Below, in pieces: positions 1-10,937 of a stretch of 64,000 nucleotides of DNA. Both the position numbers and the translations under genes were made by a program. Under the pieces are notes generated by a model that made no database searches, had not been told where the DNA came from, and saw nothing but the letters and a program-made list of their open reading frames with translations. The stretch is from Clostridium sp. KNHs205. GTDB lineage: Bacteria > Bacillota > Clostridia > Lachnospirales > Lachnospiraceae. The number at the start of each line of letters is the position of its first letter. The stretch's first letter is position 1. The stretch is taken from the NCBI RefSeq assembly GCF_000702945.1, contig NZ_JNLE01000003.1, forward strand, positions 600,001 to 664,000, read 5' to 3'.

Positions 1-2463
<2,463 letters not shown>

Positions 2464-2517
2464 TAAAAATTTACTTTGGATGTTTCAATGTGTAGGATAA
2501 AAGTACAACAAATACTA

Positions 2518-2546
2518 TTGACTTTCTTTATCAAAAGTATTACAAT
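2518..2546 (+). promoter_or_regulatory. sigma-70-type promoter for the tRNA pair
   Basis: TTGACT (2518-2523), a 17-nt spacer and TACAAT (2541-2546) lie 12 nt before the tRNA-Asn gene. This would let the two tRNAs be transcribed independently of the rRNA operon, although read-through from the 23S is also possible. Confidence 0.6.
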
Positions 2547-2557
2547 AAATCCTATAT

Positions 2558-2629
2558 TCCTCGATAGCTCAATGGTAGAGCACACGGCTGTTAACCGTGG
2601 GGTTGTAGGTTCGAGCCCTACTCGGGGAG
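2558..2629 (+). tRNA. tRNA-Asn (GTT)
   Basis: The cloverleaf is complete: acceptor TCCTCGA pairs with TCGGGGA (one G-U), the D arm is GCTC...GAGC, and the anticodon loop CTGTTAA carries GTT. The T arm GTAGG-TTCGAGC-CCTAC is regular and the discriminator is G. CCA is not encoded. It follows the 23S by about 95 nt with no 5S gene between. Confidence 0.97.
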
Positions 2630-2653
2630 TTTTTTCTAAATAAATTAATATAC

Positions 2654-2724
2654 GGCGACATAGCCAAGTGGTAAGGCATGGGTCTGCAACACCCTGATCA
2701 CCAGTTCAAATCTGGTTGTCGCCT
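2654..2724 (+). tRNA. tRNA-Cys (GCA)
   Basis: Acceptor GGCGACA pairs with TGTCGCC, the discriminator is T, the anticodon loop TCTGCAA gives GCA, and the T arm CCAG-TTCAAAT-CTGG is regular. It lies 24 nt after tRNA-Asn and is followed at once by a terminator, so the two form one transcription unit. CCA is not encoded. Confidence 0.97.
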
Positions 2725-2730
2725 TTTAGT

Positions 2731-2771
2731 AAAGTCTCTAAACTTTAGATTAAAGTTTGGAGACTTTTTTG
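2731..2771 (+). terminator. Rho-independent terminator of the rRNA/tRNA unit
   Basis: AAGTCTCTAAACTTT pairs with AAAGTTTGGAGACTT around a short loop and runs into a T6 tract. Confidence 0.9.
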
Positions 2772-2998
2772 TTGAGTTCAACATATGCGAATAGGTGTGA
2801 GTTAATTGTGGAGATATAGAGGATATAAAGTATTAATTGGTTTATAAAGGCTATTGGAAAATATAGTTTACTGCTATAACTGGATATGCTATTATGGTAC
2901 TTAATGTTAGTAAAAATTACTAGCTGGAAACATATTATGAATCTTTAGACGATGAAATATATCAGTGTCATTGTAATATTTACGTTGGAGGTCAAAAC

Positions 2999-3769
2999 AT
3001 GTTAATTCCTAAGATAGTCGTCGGAAAAATGGATCAGGAATTAAATATCAAGTTAATATGTAAATATGTAAATCCTGAATTTAATAAAAAGAATAAGAGC
3101 AGACCTTTTGCAGAGCGTACATATTTACTATATCCGGAACTTAAGGGAAAAATCCTGGACAGTATGGATAATGAAGAAATCTATAAGGTTGTTAAACCAA
3201 GTGTTGAACGAGTTTTTGTTGAGAAAGAATTAGATATAGACAGAAAAATCATACAGTTACAGGAAGCTTTTGATACTATACAAAAAGAGCTAATATCTAA
3301 TCTTCTTGACACCTTTGAATTGAAGTGGCCGGAAGAGTATAAATGCTTTTCATGTTATATTGGATGTATATCAAGTTTTCCAAGGAATGTAATAACAAAA
3401 GAGTTTTTTGTTTCCTATGAAAAAGATATTGATATGTTAATGATGGCCTCAATTCATGAGATTAATCACTTCATCTTATTTGAAAAATGGAAACAGATGC
3501 ATGGATATGACCAGGAAAATGAACCGTTATATCCTGACACATTATGGTTTCTTGAAGAAATGGCAGTTGATCCTACTTTAAATATTCCTTGCATTCAGAA
3601 TGTGGCCCCTTATCCGCAGAAAGCATATGAGCAGTTTTACGAACGTATGATTGATGGTATATCTGCGGAACATCATATAATAAATATGTTTATAAAAAGA
3701 ACTTCTATTGAGAATTTTTTAAATACGGCATATGGTTTTATCGATAAGAATAAAAGCATATTGCTATAA
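2999..3769 (+). CDS. HExxH-motif (zincin-like) protein of unknown function
   Basis: This 256-residue protein has no signal peptide or membrane segment. Its one recognisable feature is a gluzincin-like pair of motifs. HEINH, at about residue 155 in a hydrophobic helix, gives two His ligands and the catalytic Glu. FLEEMAVD, about 35 residues later, could provide the third, acidic ligand. A cytoplasmic metallopeptidase fold is therefore plausible, but I do not recognise the family. The start is supported by GGAGG 8 nt upstream. No operon partner is evident: it lies alone between the tRNA terminator and an AT-rich repeat array. It could equally be an inactive zincin-fold protein. Confidence 0.8.
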   Translation: MLIPKIVVGKMDQELNIKLICKYVNPEFNKKNKSRPFAERTYLLYPELKGKILDSMDNEEIYKVVKPSVERVFVEKELDIDRKIIQLQEAFDTIQKELISNLLDTFELKWPEEYKCFSCYIGCISSFPRNVITKEFFVSYEKDIDMLMMASIHEINHFILFEKWKQMHGYDQENEPLYPDTLWFLEEMAVDPTLNIPCIQNVAPYPQKAYEQFYERMIDGISAEHHIINMFIKRTSIENFLNTAYGFIDKNKSILL

Positions 3770-3842
3770 CAAGTTTCAGAAAAGCTGAGCTTCTACATAT
3801 TTATAATCGGAAACTTTTAGAGAAAATTTATTGAGTTGTATG

Positions 3843-4026
3843 AAAACATATCGGATAATATAAACAGGTCAGATATTTAAAACGCATCGGATAATAAAAA
3901 ACATCGGATAATTGAAAAATGCATGGGATAATTGAAAAACGCATCGGATAATAAAAAAACATCCGATATTGAAAACGCATCGGATAATAATAACGTAACG
4001 GATAATAAAACTTATCGGGTAAATCG
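3843..4026 (+). repeat. AT-rich imperfect tandem repeat, core ATCGGATAAT
   Basis: Nine degenerate copies of ATCGGATAAT (variants ATGGGATAAT, ATCCGATAT, AACGGATAAT, ATCGGGTAAAT) follow one another at about 17-20 nt intervals. A-rich linkers such as AAAAAACGC or TGAAAAAC separate them. The array fills most of the 440-nt gap after the HExxH gene and ends before the MerR promoter. The short open frame read antisense through it is an artefact of the repeat. Confidence 0.85.
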
Positions 4027-4148
4027 AAAATGTAAGTCCTTGATATTGCGCCGAATTTTTGAGAAAAATTACTTTATTGAACATTTTCATATAGCCGTTT
4101 TATAATCCATATTCTACAGAATAAAATGTGAATATTATATATAATCCC

Positions 4149-4179
4149 TTGACACAGACACCGTGTCGTACTTTATAGT
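4149..4179 (+). promoter_or_regulatory. MerR-type promoter with 19-bp spacer and operator
   Basis: TTGACA (4149-4154) and TATAGT (4174-4179) are separated by 19 bp, the over-long spacer typical of MerR-activated promoters. The spacer contains the 11-bp palindrome GACACCGTGTC (4157-4167). Lying directly before a MerR gene, it most likely mediates autoregulation. Confidence 0.8.
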
Positions 4180-4212
4180 TATATTCAAGTAAAATGAAAG
4201 GAGGTTCTATAA

Positions 4213-5223
4213 GTGGAACTCCAAACAGCAGGTCAAGTATCAAAGAATTACGGAATCTCAGCAAGAATGCTACGTTATTACGAGCAGGTGGGATTAATCC
4301 AAAGTCTGCGGAAAGCGGATTATGCTTACCGGGTTTATGATGAAAGTGCTGTCAGTCGTTTACGGCAAATTATTGTCCTTCGTAAGTTGCGGGTTCCCGT
4401 AAAGCAAATCATATGCATACTTAACAATTCCGACGCGGTGGAAGCAGTGGAAATTTTCAGGCAGAACATAAGTGAAATAGACAACGAAATTACTGCGTTG
4501 TCTACCGTTAAGGGTATATTACTTCGTTTTATTGAGGAAATCAATGAGAAAGCAGATGTTAATTTAAAGCTTCTCGGTGATGAAGCTATATTCGATGTTA
4601 TAAGTTCTCTTTCTTTTTCTGATAATCAGATAAAAGAAGCGAAGGATAATTTATCAATGGAGGAATTAAACAAGGCGAACGAAGAGTTAATGAAGATGGA
4701 AGACAAAGACGTGCGAATTGTCTATCTGCCACCCTTGACTGTAGCCGCCGCTTATGCATCAGGGGAGGGCTGCGAAGGAAAAGCGGCGGATATGATTAGC
4801 AGGTTTACAGTAGAAAGCGGTTTGTTAAAGCTTAAACCTGATGCGCGTAGTTTTGGATTTGACTGTCCTCTGGGAGCATCAGAAATTGGGGAGAACTCCT
4901 ACGCTTATGAAATGTGGGTATCTGTACCCGATGATATGGAGATACCGGCACCATTAGTAAGACGAGAATTTAGTGGTGGATTATATGCCGCACATGTGTT
5001 AAGGGCGTGGGATTTCCAGGATTGGCGTCGTCTGAAAGAATGGGTGAAAGAAAGCGATAAATACGATAATGACTGGGGGTCACCTCGGTGGGAATCACCT
5101 GAAACTGCTTTTGGACAAGGCTTCGAAGAAACATTAAATTTCTATAATTTTGTTCAGAAGCACAATTCTGAAATGAAGTATTTACAGATTGATTTGCTCT
5201 TCCCTATAAAGGAAAAGGAATAA
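4213..5223 (+). CDS. MerR-family regulator with GyrI-like effector domain
   Basis: The 336-residue protein begins with a MerR winged helix. The SKNYGISARMLRYYEQVGLI segment at residues 9-28 is the family hallmark, and a coiled-coil dimerisation helix follows. The C-terminal part (about 170-335) resembles the GyrI/AraC effector-binding domain, which in this family binds small hydrophobic or cationic drugs. Translation starts at a GTG preceded by AAGGAGG. A 19-bp-spacer promoter with a palindrome sits immediately upstream. The next genes (DUF6273, PNPOx-like) follow on the same strand and could be co-regulated. The ligand is unknown. Confidence 0.88.
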   Translation: MELQTAGQVSKNYGISARMLRYYEQVGLIQSLRKADYAYRVYDESAVSRLRQIIVLRKLRVPVKQIICILNNSDAVEAVEIFRQNISEIDNEITALSTVKGILLRFIEEINEKADVNLKLLGDEAIFDVISSLSFSDNQIKEAKDNLSMEELNKANEELMKMEDKDVRIVYLPPLTVAAAYASGEGCEGKAADMISRFTVESGLLKLKPDARSFGFDCPLGASEIGENSYAYEMWVSVPDDMEIPAPLVRREFSGGLYAAHVLRAWDFQDWRRLKEWVKESDKYDNDWGSPRWESPETAFGQGFEETLNFYNFVQKHNSEMKYLQIDLLFPIKEKE

Positions 5224-5273
5224 ACCAATGTTGGTATTTGCAAGTGGAAGAGGTACAAATGGGGAGGCAATGT

Positions 5274-5882
5274 ATGCAGATAGGTGACAAAATTGCATTT
5301 GGAAGGTACCAATGGCGTGTACTTGACATTCAGGACAATACAGCTCTACTTGTAACGGAATATATTATAGAACAACGTGCTTACCATGACGCATATAAGG
5401 ACATAACGTGGGCTGACTGCTCGCTCCGAAAATATCTTAACGGTGAGTTCTATGACAAGTTCGATGTAACCGATAAGGCAAGAATAATTACGGTGTTAAA
5501 TAAAAATTCTGATAACCAGTGGTATGGTTCAAAAGGAGGAGTCGATACAAGGGACAATATATTTTTGTTAAGCCTTGAGGAAGTATGCCAATATTTTGGT
5601 GATAGCCTTTCAAAGCTCCAAAACCGTGGAAAAAATCAAAGGTATTGGTTTGAAAGAAAAGATGAAAACAACAGTAAGAGATTAGCAAGACTTCAGGATA
5701 AGGAATGGTGTTGGTGGTGGTGGCTTCGGTCGCCTGGCCGGGTTAATGTAAAAGCCGTATACATCTTCGGAACAGACGGTAATATAGGTATACAAGGCAA
5801 CAATATATTGAAAGGCAACATCAGCGATGGAAAATGTACAGGCGGTGTACGTCCCGCATTGTGGATAAAGCTGGAAGTTTAA
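5274..5882 (+). CDS. DUF6273-domain protein
   Basis: The body reads as a DUF6273-type domain: IGDKIAFGRYQWRVL at the N terminus, LRKYLN around residue 50, and a C-terminal WWLRSPG ... GGVRPALWI block. That last block resembles the formylglycine-generating-enzyme/C-type-lectin-like signature. Such domains occur in surface, phage and secreted proteins, and no enzymatic role is established. I chose the ATG at 5274 because GGGAGG lies 6 nt before it. Upstream in-frame starts (ATG 5259, TTG 5238) have poorer spacing. A run of five Trp residues precedes LRSPG. The gene lies 50 nt after the MerR gene, same strand. Confidence 0.75.
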   Translation: MQIGDKIAFGRYQWRVLDIQDNTALLVTEYIIEQRAYHDAYKDITWADCSLRKYLNGEFYDKFDVTDKARIITVLNKNSDNQWYGSKGGVDTRDNIFLLSLEEVCQYFGDSLSKLQNRGKNQRYWFERKDENNSKRLARLQDKEWCWWWWLRSPGRVNVKAVYIFGTDGNIGIQGNNILKGNISDGKCTGGVRPALWIKLEV

Positions 5883-5956
5883 AGCTTAAGCGGCTACGTA
5901 ACATGTGATTTAACTGTGGTTACAGTATATATTAATTTATATTAAGGAGAATTAGA

Positions 5957-6433
5957 ATGAGTAAATACGAAAACGCGATGAAACTCTTGGAAGAACGTTG
6001 CGGTAATGGTAAAGAAGAAGTTATTGCCCTTGGAACAATATCACTATCTTCAAACACTGCCGGTAATCCCCGTCCTGCTGTACGTATGGTTTGCGCGTAT
6101 TATGAAGACGGCGTATTTTATATTTCTACGGACACAAGAAAAAATAAAATGCTGCAAATTGAGAAGAACAACGAGGTCTCAGTCTGTGGATTTGATTGGT
6201 ATGCTTTCCAAGGTACAGCTGAAAATCTTGGCTGGGTCAAGGATGATAAGAATGCGGATATCAGAGCGAAATTTAAAAAAATATTTGACTGGTTTGAGGA
6301 AGTTGGAGACGAAGATAATCCCAACTCAATTGTTCTGCGTATCTCTCTCACAGAGGGGACGATTACCGACAATGAGAAAAAATACGGTGAACAGCTGTAT
6401 GAAATTGATTTTATTAATAAAACGGCGAAATAA
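5957..6433 (+). CDS. pyridoxamine 5'-phosphate oxidase-like FMN-binding protein
   Basis: This 158-residue protein has the split-barrel flavin-binding fold pattern of PNPOx-like proteins. An early strand is followed by RPAVRMVCAYYEDGVFYIST, a KNKMLQIEKNNEVSVCGF segment and a C-terminal strand. The size is typical for stand-alone members, which bind FMN or F420 and reduce diverse substrates; it is too short for a canonical PdxH. AAGGAG lies 7 nt before the ATG. It shares the strand of the preceding MerR and DUF6273 genes and ends before a bidirectional terminator. The substrate cannot be predicted. Confidence 0.85.
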   Translation: MSKYENAMKLLEERCGNGKEEVIALGTISLSSNTAGNPRPAVRMVCAYYEDGVFYISTDTRKNKMLQIEKNNEVSVCGFDWYAFQGTAENLGWVKDDKNADIRAKFKKIFDWFEEVGDEDNPNSIVLRISLTEGTITDNEKKYGEQLYEIDFINKTAK

Positions 6434-6529
6434 TCTGTAAAGGAATAACACAAGATTATTGTTGGTTTTCTATCAGCAGCTCATCGTTTTGGAAAACTTA
6501 TAGAACGTAACTTTATAGAATGGAATTTA

Positions 6530-6557
6530 AAAGGCTTCCTTAAGAGGGAGCCTTTTT
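6530..6557. terminator. bidirectional terminator between convergent genes
   Basis: AAAGGCTTCC and GGGAGCCTTT pair around TTAAGA. A tract on the left and T tract on the right let it serve the PNPOx-like gene and the convergent serine hydrolase. Confidence 0.85.
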
Positions 6558-6579
6558 CAATATCATAGATAGTTTATAT

Positions 6580-7554
6580 TTATATTTGTACTAACGTATC
6601 AATTATATCAGCGTAGTGGCCCATATTCGATTCCCTGCAGCCATCAAAATTACATAACAACAGAATTAATAACTTATGGTCTGGTATACGAGTCAGCCTT
6701 GCGCTAAAACCAGGTGAATCGCCGCCATGAAATATTTTATTACCATGAATATACCATCCCATTGCATAATTAGATATAACAGGCCTAAATAGCTCAGGCA
6801 TGAATTTCCTGGTTAACAGCTTTTCTGTATAAAGTGCTTCATCCCATTTACATAGATCGGCTGCGGTGGAATAAACTCCTCCTGCGCCTGCAAAAGAGGT
6901 AATTATAGCAGTATTTTTTTCCCATTTAGAAACATGAGGTGATTTATAACCTATAGCTGTGTTTGTGTCACTTGGGTCAGGTGCCAGGAAGAATGTGCGC
7001 GTCATGTTAAGAGGAGTAAAAATATTTTCGTTCAGGTATTCCGTAAGGCTTTTAGCAGATAACTTTTCAATTAACTTACCTAGTATAATGTAATTAGAAT
7101 TACAATAATGGAAGGTTTTATGCGGCAGGTTATAATCAGTAAGTGACTTTATAAATGAATATGAATCTTCAGAGGTACCTTCGGGGTTTTCATGCCATTC
7201 GGTTTTACACCAGTATTCCGGTATTCCGGAAATCATATTTAGAATATCACGGATAATGATATCTCGTCCATTATAAAAGTCAGGTAAGTAGGTACCGATA
7301 GGTTCATTAAGGGATAACTTACCTCTTTGTGCCAGTTGCAGTACACAGAGCGCAGTAAATTGTTTTGTTATGGAGCCAAGGCTGTAAATAGTATTTTCAT
7401 CTGCTATTTTCTTCTGAACATAATCAGAGTACCCAAAGTTTTGCTGAAATAAAATATGGTCGTCCTCTTTGATTAGTATGTAACCGTTAAAGTCTTGTAA
7501 TAGTGGGTTTTCTTCATATAAATTGTTTATCTTCTGACATAGATTGTTATCCAT
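6580..7554 (-). CDS. serine hydrolase, class C beta-lactamase / PBP4* family
   Basis: The 324-residue protein shows the three active-site motifs of the beta-lactamase-like serine hydrolases: SITK at residues 61-64 (SxxK, nucleophile), YCN near 150 (YxN) and HGG near 272 (the KTG equivalent). No signal peptide or membrane segment is visible, so it is probably a cytoplasmic esterase or peptidase rather than a secreted beta-lactamase. Its promoter has a 19-bp spacer and a palindrome closely similar to the promoter of the MutS-like operon at 45.1 kb, so MerR control is likely. AAAGGAG precedes the ATG. Confidence 0.88.
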   Translation of the reverse strand: MDNNLCQKINNLYEENPLLQDFNGYILIKEDDHILFQQNFGYSDYVQKKIADENTIYSLGSITKQFTALCVLQLAQRGKLSLNEPIGTYLPDFYNGRDIIIRDILNMISGIPEYWCKTEWHENPEGTSEDSYSFIKSLTDYNLPHKTFHYCNSNYIILGKLIEKLSAKSLTEYLNENIFTPLNMTRTFFLAPDPSDTNTAIGYKSPHVSKWEKNTAIITSFAGAGGVYSTAADLCKWDEALYTEKLLTRKFMPELFRPVISNYAMGWYIHGNKIFHGGDSPGFSARLTRIPDHKLLILLLCNFDGCRESNMGHYADIIDTLVQI

Positions 7555-7584
7555 ATTTCCCGCTCCTTTTTAATTGATTAATTT

Positions 7585-7615
7585 AGTGTAAACTATACAC
7601 TAAGTGTAGAGTCAA
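7585..7615 (-). promoter_or_regulatory. MerR-type promoter of the serine hydrolase gene
   Basis: Read on the minus strand, TTGACT (7615-7610) and TACACT (7590-7585) are 19 bp apart. The 13-bp palindrome TACACTAAGTGTA (7596-7608) lies in the spacer. It matches the promoter at 45110-45140 in 24 of 31 positions, including both hexamer regions. Confidence 0.8.
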
Positions 7616-7787
7616 TAATAATTTAAATAAATATTAAAGCGAATTTTGAATCAGATTCTAGAAATAATATTATTATGTTATAAGGTTATGCTTTTGTGAA
7701 TTCTAAAAAATAGATTTCAAAGGAATACAAATTTATGATGCAGAAGTATATAAGAGAAATCTCAATTTTCACAGAGATAATCCGCAC

Positions 7788-7839
7788 AGATGAATCACAC
7801 AGATGAATCACAAAGATGATTCAAAGAGATGAATCACAA
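7788..7839 (+). repeat. 13-bp tandem repeat, four copies
   Basis: AGATGAATCACAC-type units begin at 7788, 7801, 7814 and 7827, exactly 13 nt apart, with a decayed partial copy after them. The rest of the 365-nt gap holds the MerR-type promoter at its left end and nothing else recognised. Confidence 0.9.
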
Positions 7840-7920
7840 AAATGTTTTACTATAAGAGAATAACTTCACTTCACTAATTGTAATAATATGCTATAATTAG
7901 ACATACCGGAGGTAATTAAA

Positions 7921-8139
7921 ATGAAAAATGGATTTTCCAACAAACAAATCGAAATAATAAAAGAAATCGTAGCAGATGAGTTACAGGATAAAAATAAAAA
8001 GCAGGAGTCTGTGATAAAGTCCGTTGTATATTTACTAATAAGTATAGTATGCAGCATCGGGGTTTTCCTCATGATGCCTAAACTAATTAATAAAGGTGCA
8101 AACAAGATTTATAAGAATAATTTTAGAGTAGTGAAATAG
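7921..8139 (+). CDS. small single-span membrane protein
   Basis: This 72-residue protein has an amphipathic, charged N-terminal half (residues 5-30) and one membrane segment (about 34-52, SVVYLLISIVCSIGVFLMM), then a short basic tail. CCGGAGG lies 8 nt before the ATG. It is followed after 56 nt by a GTPase gene on the same strand that also has a membrane-active C-terminal domain, so the two may work together. I do not recognise the family. Confidence 0.65.
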   Translation: MKNGFSNKQIEIIKEIVADELQDKNKKQESVIKSVVYLLISIVCSIGVFLMMPKLINKGANKIYKNNFRVVK

Positions 8140-8195
8140 ATACAACAAAACTTTAAGGTAAATTCGTATCAGCCACCACAAAGGAAGAGGTATAG

Positions 8196-9326
8196 ATGGA
8201 TATTAATATTTCAGATGTAGCCAGCCAATGTATTAATGAAATTAATAAGAAAATCAAGAATCTTAAAAATCTGAATATTATTGTAGCCGGCAAAACGGGA
8301 GTTGGTAAGAGTACATTAATTAATTATATCTTCAGAGAGCAGCTGGCGGAAACGGGAATAGGAAAACCTGTAACGCAGCATATTCAGAGGATAACAAAAA
8401 AGGATGTACCTCTAACAATCTATGATACAAAAGGCTTGGAGCTTGGGCGGGATACGCAGAAACAGATTAAAGCTGAAATCATTGATAAAATTAAAGAAGG
8501 TCTTTATGCCAAAGATGAAAATAAATGTATTCATTGTATCTGGTATTGTATTAATACTGTATCTGACAGAATTGAAGAAGATGAAATTGAATGGATCAAG
8601 GAGTTCACAGAAGATAATAAAGATACTCAGGTTCCCATTATCATTGTGCTGACTAAATCTTTTTCTAAGGCAAAGGCAAGGGAATTTAAGAATTATATCG
8701 ACAGTCTTAATTTACACGTATGCGCCATTGTTCCTGTATTGGCATTGGATTATGAAATAGATGAAGACTACACAGCCAGAGCTTATGGAGGAGAGGAGCT
8801 TATTGAGATCATGGGGGAGCTGTTGGGGGAGGAATTGATCCCCACTCTTCAGAACGTTCAAAAAGCTGCTATAAAACAAAAAATTAAATATGCCCGAGGT
8901 ATTGTTGCCACAACTGTAACAGCTACCTTTGCAGAAGGTTTTGCACCGGTACCTTTTGCCGATGCAGCTCTTTTAATACCTACTCAGGTTACTATGATTG
9001 CTTCTATAACGGTTGCTTTTGGCCTTAAGGTGGACAAAGGAATCATTACGTCGTTTATTACTTCAATCTTAGGAACTGCAGGTGCCACAATTGCCGGCAG
9101 AACCATTGTATCCAATATCTTTAAACTGCTTCCCGGAGTCGGTACGATAGTAGGTGGTATGATTTCCGGAGGTACAGCCGCTGTTATAACCACAGCTTTG
9201 GGTGAAGCCTACATCAAACTCATGGAAAAAATGTGCCTTGGTGAAATAAAGTCAGGTGATTTGAGCAGTAAAGAAGCTATAACTGAAATGAAGGATATCT
9301 TTAAAAAAGAGTTGAAGAAAAAATAG
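8196..9326 (+). CDS. Era-like GTPase with C-terminal DUF697-like membrane domain
   Basis: The 376-residue protein starts with a GTPase domain. The P-loop GKTGVGKST is at residues 32-40, the switch II motif DTKG at 77-80, and a TKS sequence near 153 replaces the usual NKxD. Residues about 225-335 are rich in Ala, Gly, Ile and Val and resemble the DUF697/YcjF-type hydrophobic domain that associates with membranes. Proteins of this layout are poorly characterised and have been linked to stress and membrane functions. The last codons (ELKKK-stop) run into a tandem repeat, so the extreme C terminus is probably variable between strains. Confidence 0.85.
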   Translation: MDINISDVASQCINEINKKIKNLKNLNIIVAGKTGVGKSTLINYIFREQLAETGIGKPVTQHIQRITKKDVPLTIYDTKGLELGRDTQKQIKAEIIDKIKEGLYAKDENKCIHCIWYCINTVSDRIEEDEIEWIKEFTEDNKDTQVPIIIVLTKSFSKAKAREFKNYIDSLNLHVCAIVPVLALDYEIDEDYTARAYGGEELIEIMGELLGEELIPTLQNVQKAAIKQKIKYARGIVATTVTATFAEGFAPVPFADAALLIPTQVTMIASITVAFGLKVDKGIITSFITSILGTAGATIAGRTIVSNIFKLLPGVGTIVGGMISGGTAAVITTALGEAYIKLMEKMCLGEIKSGDLSSKEAITEMKDIFKKELKKK

Positions 9327-9406
9327 CGAATAAAAAAATAGTGAATAAAAAATAGTGAAAAAAATAGCGAATAAAAAAATAGTAAATGAAAAAATAGTGA
9401 ATCCAA
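9318..9406 (+). repeat. ~15-bp tandem repeat overlapping a stop codon
   Basis: About six copies of AAAAATAGYGAATAA run from the last codons of the GTPase gene to about 9406. The GTPase stop TAG is the TAG of the first copy, so every further copy supplies another TAG. Confidence 0.85.
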
Positions 9407-9549
9407 CATAATATAGCTTTCTGTTATTAACCTCCTGTTAATTTTTTCTCCTTTTATTTAATAACCATTCAATTGCAGAAATACATCCCAATAGTTAAAA
9501 TGTTGATATAGAGCAAGTTATCTTTATTCTAAGTCAGGAGATGATTAAA

Positions 9550-10614
9550 ATGCCAATTAATACGGTTATCAGGGAAAACAGAAAAGCACACGGTTTAACA
9601 CAGGAGCAAATCGCAGAATATTTGGGAGTATCAACACCAGCAGTAAACAAGTGGGAAAAAGGCGTTTCTTACCCCGATGTTTCGTTACTGCCTGCTCTGG
9701 CACGGCTGCTTAAAATTGATCTCAACACCTTATTATGCTTTGAGGAAGGGCTTACAGATCAGGAAATCGAACATTTTAGCAATAAAATTATTGATACGAT
9801 TCGCAAGAAGGACTATGAAAGCGGATTCTCTATAGCCATGGAGAAGGTAAGAGAATATCCGAATTGCGATAAACTAATTCACACAACTGCCTTCCTTTTG
9901 GAAGGAGCACTTGTTATGTATGGAGCCAATGCCGATAACAAAGAAGCTTATGAAAATCAAATAACTGCTTTGTATGAGCGTGTTGCAGGAAGCAATGAGG
10001 AGCAGGTGAGAAACAGTGCTGTTTATATGCTGGTAGCTAGGTATATGGGGCAGGGAGAGTATGAAAAGGCCCAGGAAATGCTGGATTTATTACCTGAAAA
10101 TGCTGGCCTTGATAAAATGCTGCTTCAGGCCAATTTATCCAACCATCTGGATAAATTAGAGGAAGCGGCAGAAATTCTGGAACGTAAGTTACTTATGGAT
10201 GTCAATGAAATTCATGGAATCCTAAAGAACCTGACGGACATTGCATTAAAGGTGAAAAACCTTGAAACTGTAGATTATCTGGCGGAGCTTTCTGTAAAGG
10301 TCAGTGATATGTTTGACCTGTGGGGTGTTAATGCTTATCTGGTACCACTGGAGGTGGCACTTGCCAAAAAGAATGTGAAAGACAGCCTTTCGCTTATTAA
10401 GTCCGTCTTATCTGCTGTCGGTTCTCCCTGGAAAGTCAGCGATTCTGTACTATACACTCATATCCCTGTAAAGGAAGAGACACAGGAAAACTTTAGTAAA
10501 CAGCTTTTTCAAGCTTTTCTGGTTGAGATGGAAAGCAGCCCTAAATATGAATTTCTTCACGAGACAGCTGAGTTTCAACACTTAATAGAACGAAATAAAG
10601 GGAAATGTAACTAA
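9550..10614 (+). CDS. XRE-family regulator with TPR-like C-terminal region
   Basis: An N-terminal Cro/CI helix-turn-helix (IRENRKAHGLTQEQIAEYLG, then VSTPAVNKWEKG, residues about 6-45) is followed by some 290 residues of helical repeats resembling tetratricopeptides. This layout is common in Firmicute quorum or stress regulators. I start it at the ATG at 9550, because AGGAG at 9536-9540 is 9 nt away; the in-frame ATG at 9541 directly abuts that site. It is followed by a second small XRE gene with its own promoter. Neither the target nor the signal is evident. Confidence 0.88.
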   Translation: MPINTVIRENRKAHGLTQEQIAEYLGVSTPAVNKWEKGVSYPDVSLLPALARLLKIDLNTLLCFEEGLTDQEIEHFSNKIIDTIRKKDYESGFSIAMEKVREYPNCDKLIHTTAFLLEGALVMYGANADNKEAYENQITALYERVAGSNEEQVRNSAVYMLVARYMGQGEYEKAQEMLDLLPENAGLDKMLLQANLSNHLDKLEEAAEILERKLLMDVNEIHGILKNLTDIALKVKNLETVDYLAELSVKVSDMFDLWGVNAYLVPLEVALAKKNVKDSLSLIKSVLSAVGSPWKVSDSVLYTHIPVKEETQENFSKQLFQAFLVEMESSPKYEFLHETAEFQHLIERNKGKCN

Positions 10615-10640
10615 CCCAAATATATAATTTTAATTATTAA

Positions 10641-10704
10641 TGGAAAGTATACTTGACATTATGTGCTATTGGAGCTATAATGCATATGTAAAGTATACTT
10701 TCCA
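10641..10704 (+). promoter_or_regulatory. promoter flanked by twin palindromic operators
   Basis: TTGACA (10653-10658), a 17-nt spacer and TATAAT (10676-10681) form a near-consensus promoter. The palindrome AAGTATACTT occurs at 10645-10654, overlapping the -35, and again at 10691-10700 just past the -10. Both lie within an extended TGGAAAGTATACTT / AAGTATACTTTCCA arrangement. This is a likely autoregulatory site for the downstream XRE protein. Confidence 0.8.
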
Positions 10705-10727
10705 TTTTGCTTTAAAGGAGTGAAAGA

Positions 10728-10937
10728 GTGAAGAATAGGTTAGAAGAGATAAGAAAGAAACAAGGGATAAAACAGGAAGAACTGGCAGAAGCACTGGAGG
10801 TATCCAGGCAGACCATCGGATCCCTGGAAAATGGCCGTTATAATCCATCCATTTTACTGGCTTTTAAAATTGCCCGATATTTTAATATGACCATTGAAGA
10901 TATGTTTATCTATGAGGAGGAGCCAAATGAAAGGTAA
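10728..10937 (+). CDS. small XRE-type repressor
   Basis: The protein is 69 residues and consists almost entirely of a Cro/CI helix-turn-helix (RLEEIRKKQGIKQEELAEAL, VSRQTIGSLENGRYNPSI). It ends with the EDMFIYEEE tail typical of stand-alone Firmicute XRE proteins paired with a membrane protein. It starts at GTG after AAAGGAG. Its stop overlaps the start of the next gene by 11 nt, indicating translational coupling. Two palindromes around its promoter suggest autorepression. Confidence 0.9.
   Translation: MKNRLEEIRKKQGIKQEELAEALEVSRQTIGSLENGRYNPSILLAFKIARYFNMTIEDMFIYEEEPNER

Noticed and set aside
3843..4026. CRISPR array
   Set aside because: The repeated core is only about 10 nt and degenerate, and the intervals are A-rich and similar to each other rather than unique spacers. 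No cas gene is near.
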